Shown one piece after another: positions 5,385 to 8,072 of a DNA stretch of 8,072 bases (position 1 is its first letter; each line of letters begins with the position of its first letter). A program made the translations under genes and the position numbers. Location: positions 1 through 8,072 of the forward strand of contig JBMFVP010000064.1 in the NCBI GenBank assembly GCA_049965935.1, given 5' to 3'. Source of the DNA: Thermocladium sp049965935. Lineage in GTDB: Archaea; Thermoproteota; Thermoprotei; Thermoproteales; Thermocladiaceae. The notes beneath the pieces are model-generated. The model saw nothing but the letters and a program-made list of their open reading frames with translations, was not told where the DNA came from and did no database searches.

Positions 5385-7847
5385 ATGCCTATTGAGCGGG
5401 TAATTGAGTACAGGATATCTGTGCCATTTGAGTCCGCGCTTGATGTCATTGCCAAGATCGGCGAGATTGGGGTTTTCATGTTCATGCCTCGACCTCCGGA
5501 GATGCCATCTCCACCTATACCTCAGGACATCTACGATAAGGTAAAGTATGTGGAGGAAGCATCAAGGGAGCTAAAGCAATTACTCCCGGAAGTAGAGCCT
5601 ATATCCGCTAGTCAATATAGGTTCAAGTCATTTAGCGATATGTTGATCAGGGTATATGAAGACCTAAGTAACTTCATGCTTAGAATAAAGCAGTTCCAGG
5701 ACCAGATTACCCATGCATCGATAGAGATAGATAAGTATTCTATAATATTGGCTGCATCTAACGTCTTAAAATCGTTACCAAGCAATTTAAAGCACTTCTC
5801 GGCAACCATAGCCCGGATCTCAATAAAGGATCTAGGCGAGGTAGAGAAGGCATTATCCGCCATTAATGTAATAACCACGGTAATCGCCCAGGATCAAGGA
5901 CGTGTGAGCTTAGTCGTGCTTTATCCAAGTTGGTTAGCCTCATCTGTGAGCAATTCGCTAAGACTATTTAATGCTGAGGTATATGACTTCATCAACATAG
6001 ATCCAACTAAGGCCAATGAATCCATGGTTAAATTAAGGAGAGAGAAGGAGGCTGCTGAGGCGGCGTTAAAGGAGTTCATAGGGCAAGAAGCAATTCGTGC
6101 TGCCTCTCTAGTAGAGTTAGCATCATCAATATCAGATATATATAAGACATATACAAGCAACGCCTTTGAGGAGGGCGGTGAATTTCTGTCCAGGATAGAT
6201 ATGATGAAGGAGTCAATAAGTGAATTAAGGAAGCGAGTGGATGAGTTGAACCAGATAATCGAGTTTCTGAATGAATTGAAGAAGAATAATATTAACTCAA
6301 TTAAGCTAGGCGCCATCAGGTACAAAGTCTTCCTGGCCAAGGATGAAATCCCGCCCGAGCTAGAGAGATTGCCGGGATACGACATAAATATGGGCGGTCG
6401 CTACGCATATGTTGCAGTTAATCCGCCTGACCAGCTTAAGATAAATGCGATAGAGGTGCCCATTGATTTATTAGCTAATGTGGATGATGGCATTAAGGTT
6501 ATAGAGAAGCAGAGGGAGGAGGCCCAACGAAAGCTGGAGGAGCTAAGTGGGGAGCTCCAGCGGATTGTTGATTCATATAATCAAGTATCGAATTTTGGGG
6601 TTGATAAGGCCAGGGAAATACGTAGTGGTAGAGTAGTTACATTGAGGGGATATGTGGTGAAGCGGAACGCCGATAAATTCGATGATGCCTTATTCAAGAT
6701 ATTCTCAATACTGGCCATTGATGCGAAGGTTAGGAAATTCTCTAAAGTAGTGCAATTAACCACAGTTAATACAAGGGAGGCTCCGACTAGCGAATCATAT
6801 CCATCAATAGTGGACTCGTTTAAGAACATTGTATACATGTATGGCGTCCCAGAATATAGAGAGGTGAGTCCGGTCCCGATTGCCGCATTCTTCTTCCCAA
6901 TATTCTTTGGCTGGATGTTTCCAGATGCAGGTCATGGATTATTAGTGCTGTTAATGGGGTTGGCGTTGTATAAGTATAGGTATAGGGGAAGCAATTCATT
7001 TATGCGAGGCATATTTGGCGGTAAATATAGTACTTGGGGCTTAATCTTTATGTTAATGGGCATAATGGCTATCTTATTCTCGGTGATATATTCGGGGGAA
7101 TTCTTTGGGCTTGATCTTATACCGACGCTTACAGGTCTTCATATAATAGAATTAACGGCAGGAGCCGGTCTATCTCCATCCATGGATTGGATAGATTATA
7201 CATTCACCGCTGCCATATTATTTGGATTAATAATTTTAACATTTGCCCTGATACTAACTGTGATAAACAAGGTTAGGTTAGGGCATACATTGGATGGAAT
7301 AATATTGACCTCAACAATAATAGCATTCATAGGTGCAGCCTTGACATTCATGTCGGTCGGCCTAGTTCCGATACTTTATCAACCGATTTACAGTTATATA
7401 AGATCAATATACACGGTGGATATTTCCCTCTTCATTATTGGCGTAGTTATGTTCGGTGCATCAATAGGTTATGTTAAGTATAAATATAGGCATGAGAAGC
7501 TCGATATGGGCGAATTGATAATAGCATTCGCGATTGAGGGTATACTAGCGGCATTGGCTAATGTAATATCATTCATGAGACTCGGCATAGTTGCCTTGGT
7601 TCACTCCCTTTTAACGGCTATGTCCATAGGCCTAGTGGATACACTTGGTGGTTTAACTAATCCAGCCGGCTTCATTGTATTCGTGGCATTAAATCTCCTA
7701 ATTGCTCTAGGCGAGGGCTTCTTAACATTCATTCAAGGGCTAAGGCTTCACTATTATGAAATGTTCTCGAAGTTCTTTGAAGGGCTTGGAACGCCATTTA
7801 CAGCATTTAGAATAGGAGGCAGGTTCACAATAGTAGAGATAGGTTGA
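5385..7847 (+). CDS. atpI: A-type (V/A-type) ATP synthase subunit I (a subunit)
   Basis: Subunit I is the membrane stator of the archaeal ATP synthase; its membrane domain forms the ion half-channels beside the rotor ring. The 820 residues fit the family. The N-terminal cytosolic half has coiled coils at about 80-118, 216-304 and 369-397, the peripheral-stalk arm. The C-terminal half has about eight membrane helices (near 499-531, 551-573, 607-627, 639-665, 680-698, 711-750 and 761-783). The conserved entry motif is FFPIFFGWMFPDAGHG. The essential channel arginine is R732 in SFMRLGIVALVH, equivalent by motif to yeast Vph1 R735. The family C-terminal block GLRLHYYEMFSKFFEGLG carries R787. Proton rather than sodium coupling is not decidable from this subunit. 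ATG 5385 is supported by the TATA spacing. No other ATPase gene follows within the window, so it appears transcribed alone, divergent from etfB. Confidence 0.95.
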   Translation: MPIERVIEYRISVPFESALDVIAKIGEIGVFMFMPRPPEMPSPPIPQDIYDKVKYVEEASRELKQLLPEVEPISASQYRFKSFSDMLIRVYEDLSNFMLRIKQFQDQITHASIEIDKYSIILAASNVLKSLPSNLKHFSATIARISIKDLGEVEKALSAINVITTVIAQDQGRVSLVVLYPSWLASSVSNSLRLFNAEVYDFINIDPTKANESMVKLRREKEAAEAALKEFIGQEAIRAASLVELASSISDIYKTYTSNAFEEGGEFLSRIDMMKESISELRKRVDELNQIIEFLNELKKNNINSIKLGAIRYKVFLAKDEIPPELERLPGYDINMGGRYAYVAVNPPDQLKINAIEVPIDLLANVDDGIKVIEKQREEAQRKLEELSGELQRIVDSYNQVSNFGVDKAREIRSGRVVTLRGYVVKRNADKFDDALFKIFSILAIDAKVRKFSKVVQLTTVNTREAPTSESYPSIVDSFKNIVYMYGVPEYREVSPVPIAAFFFPIFFGWMFPDAGHGLLVLLMGLALYKYRYRGSNSFMRGIFGGKYSTWGLIFMLMGIMAILFSVIYSGEFFGLDLIPTLTGLHIIELTAGAGLSPSMDWIDYTFTAAILFGLIILTFALILTVINKVRLGHTLDGIILTSTIIAFIGAALTFMSVGLVPILYQPIYSYIRSIYTVDISLFIIGVVMFGASIGYVKYKYRHEKLDMGELIIAFAIEGILAALANVISFMRLGIVALVHSLLTAMSIGLVDTLGGLTNPAGFIVFVALNLLIALGEGFLTFIQGLRLHYYEMFSKFFEGLGTPFTAFRIGGRFTIVEIG

Positions 7848-7933
7848 TTATTACTAGGAGATAATTAATTAGATACTTTCAGCTGCAGCAAATAGCTTCC
7901 CATGGTTCACCTTATGCTTGAGTTAATGCCTTG

Positions 7934-7972
7934 CATCCCTTTGATTATAAGTTTAGGGGTTCAAAGGGGATG
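7934..7972 (+). repeat. Imperfect inverted repeat, alternative stem A
   Basis: CATCCCTTTGA (7934-7944) pairs with TCAAAGGGGATG (7961-7972): 11 base pairs with one bulged G, around a 16-base A/T-rich loop. The right arm is also used by an alternative stem with 8010-8017, so the two structures exclude each other. Confidence 0.55.
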
Positions 7973-8017
7973 GAAAACCTCGCCCCTTCTAGGGGCGGGG
8001 ATGAATAGCCCCCTTTG
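7962..8017 (+). repeat. Outer inverted repeat, alternative stem B
   Basis: CAAAGGGG (7962-7969) is a perfect inverted repeat of CCCCTTTG (8010-8017). It encloses the GC-rich hairpin at 7978-8000 to give a nested structure. It competes for the same right arm as stem A. A T5 tract begins 9 bases later (8026). Confidence 0.5.
7978..8000 (+). repeat. GC-rich hairpin resembling an IS200/IS605-TnpB right end
   Basis: CCTCGCCCCT, loop TCT, AGGGGCGGGG: ten consecutive pairs, one of them G-U as RNA. The stem is flanked by AAAA on the left and ATGAATAGCC on the right. GC-rich palindromes of this kind (CCYCGCCC...GGGCGGGG) mark the right ends of IS200/IS605 and TnpB-only elements, where they form part of the omega RNA. 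No tnpA or tnpB gene is in the window, so it could be a relic, a solo end or an unrelated structured RNA or transcript end. Confidence 0.6.
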
Positions 8018-8052
8018 TAGAAACATTTTTAATTCAAAACACCTATTCCTTC

Positions 8053-8072
8053 CGTGACTTCCTCCCCCGGTC
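8053..8072. other. Possible arm of a second IS605-like palindrome at the window edge
   Basis: CGTGACTTCCTCCCCCGGTC, read on the minus strand, gives GACCGGGGGAGGAAGTCACG. This looks like the outer arm of the right-end hairpin of many archaeal TnpB elements (GGGGAGGAAGTCAC). If so, a minus-strand element would lie just beyond the window. The partner arm is not visible. Confidence 0.3.

Larger units (their letters stand above)
7848..8072. other. Non-coding region after atpI, rich in inverted repeats
   Basis: No supported gene was found on either strand. The first 85 bases are A/T-rich without obvious structure. From 7934 to 8030 there is a compact set of inverted repeats: an 11-pair imperfect stem, a 10-pair GC-rich hairpin and an 8-pair outer stem that competes with the first. 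A T5 run follows at 8026-8030. The last 20 bases are GC-rich and look like one arm of a further palindrome that continues past the window. Confidence 0.6.

Noticed and set aside
5921..6385. Minus-strand open frame of 154 codons inside atpI
   Set aside because: It is the antisense of the coiled-coil region of atpI; Ser/Leu-rich shadow composition and no promoter or motif. The smaller minus frames at 5612-5878 and 6581-6838 are rejected for the same reason.
7978..8000. CRISPR repeat
   Set aside because: Only one intact copy is present, the related copy is 2.7 kb away, and there is no regular spacer pattern.
7978..8030. Plain intrinsic terminator of atpI
   Set aside because: The hairpin lies 130 bases after the stop, the T tract is 25 bases beyond the stem, and archaeal termination does not normally need such a hairpin. 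It cannot be excluded, but the nested pairing and the related copy upstream of atpI fit poorly.
7902..8057. Plus-strand 51-codon frame after atpI, considered as a small gene or TnpB C-terminal remnant
   Set aside because: It runs through the inverted repeats, has an upstream stop at 7893, no SD or well-placed TATA box, and no zinc-finger or other TnpB residues that I can recognise.

Overview
The window looks like the chromosome of a hyperthermophilic crenarchaeon. The signs are an A-type (archaeal) ATP synthase membrane subunit, TATA boxes about 25-30 bases before start codons that imply leaderless transcripts, one strong archaeal Shine-Dalgarno (SD) site inside an operon, a large sequon-rich surface protein, and an N-terminal fragment resembling the DUF3782/coiled-coil proteins common in Thermoproteota. 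The moderate A+T content and gene style would fit a Caldivirga/Vulcanisaeta/Thermocladium-like member of Thermoproteales. That placement is inference; no rRNA gene or other marker is present.

Layout. Bases 1-224 (minus) hold the start of a coiled-coil protein with an in-frame 51-base repeat, cut off by the window edge. It is divergent from a 816-residue secreted, membrane-anchored Ig-like repeat protein (334-2784, plus). That gene meets, tail to tail and with a 17-base overlap, a three-gene minus-strand operon: etfB (start 5066), etfA, and a YkgJ-type cysteine-cluster protein that ends at 2768. The operon genes touch or overlap at both junctions. A 318-base divergent promoter region (5067-5384) separates etfB from atpI (5385-7847, plus), which encodes the I/a subunit of the A-type ATP synthase, apparently apart from the other ATPase genes. 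The final 225 bases have no convincing gene but are rich in inverted repeats.

Function. EtfAB is a soluble flavoprotein that takes electrons from acyl-CoA or related dehydrogenases and passes them to a quinone reductase or a bifurcating partner. The co-translated cysteine-cluster protein may act in the same electron path or in metal-centre handling, which is inference. AtpI provides the half-channels for ion flow through the ATP synthase. The divergent etfB/atpI region therefore separates an electron-transfer operon from an energy-coupling gene.

The most notable unexplained structure is non-coding. A strong GC-rich hairpin after atpI (7978-8000) sits inside two mutually exclusive longer pairings and is followed by a T tract. 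A degenerate relative of that hairpin, in the same orientation, lies upstream of atpI (5266-5291). Both resemble the palindromic ends of IS200/IS605-TnpB elements. No transposase gene is visible in the window, so these may be relic ends, omega-RNA-like remnants or a small structured RNA. The four main complete gene families are well known; I saw no clearly new protein system.
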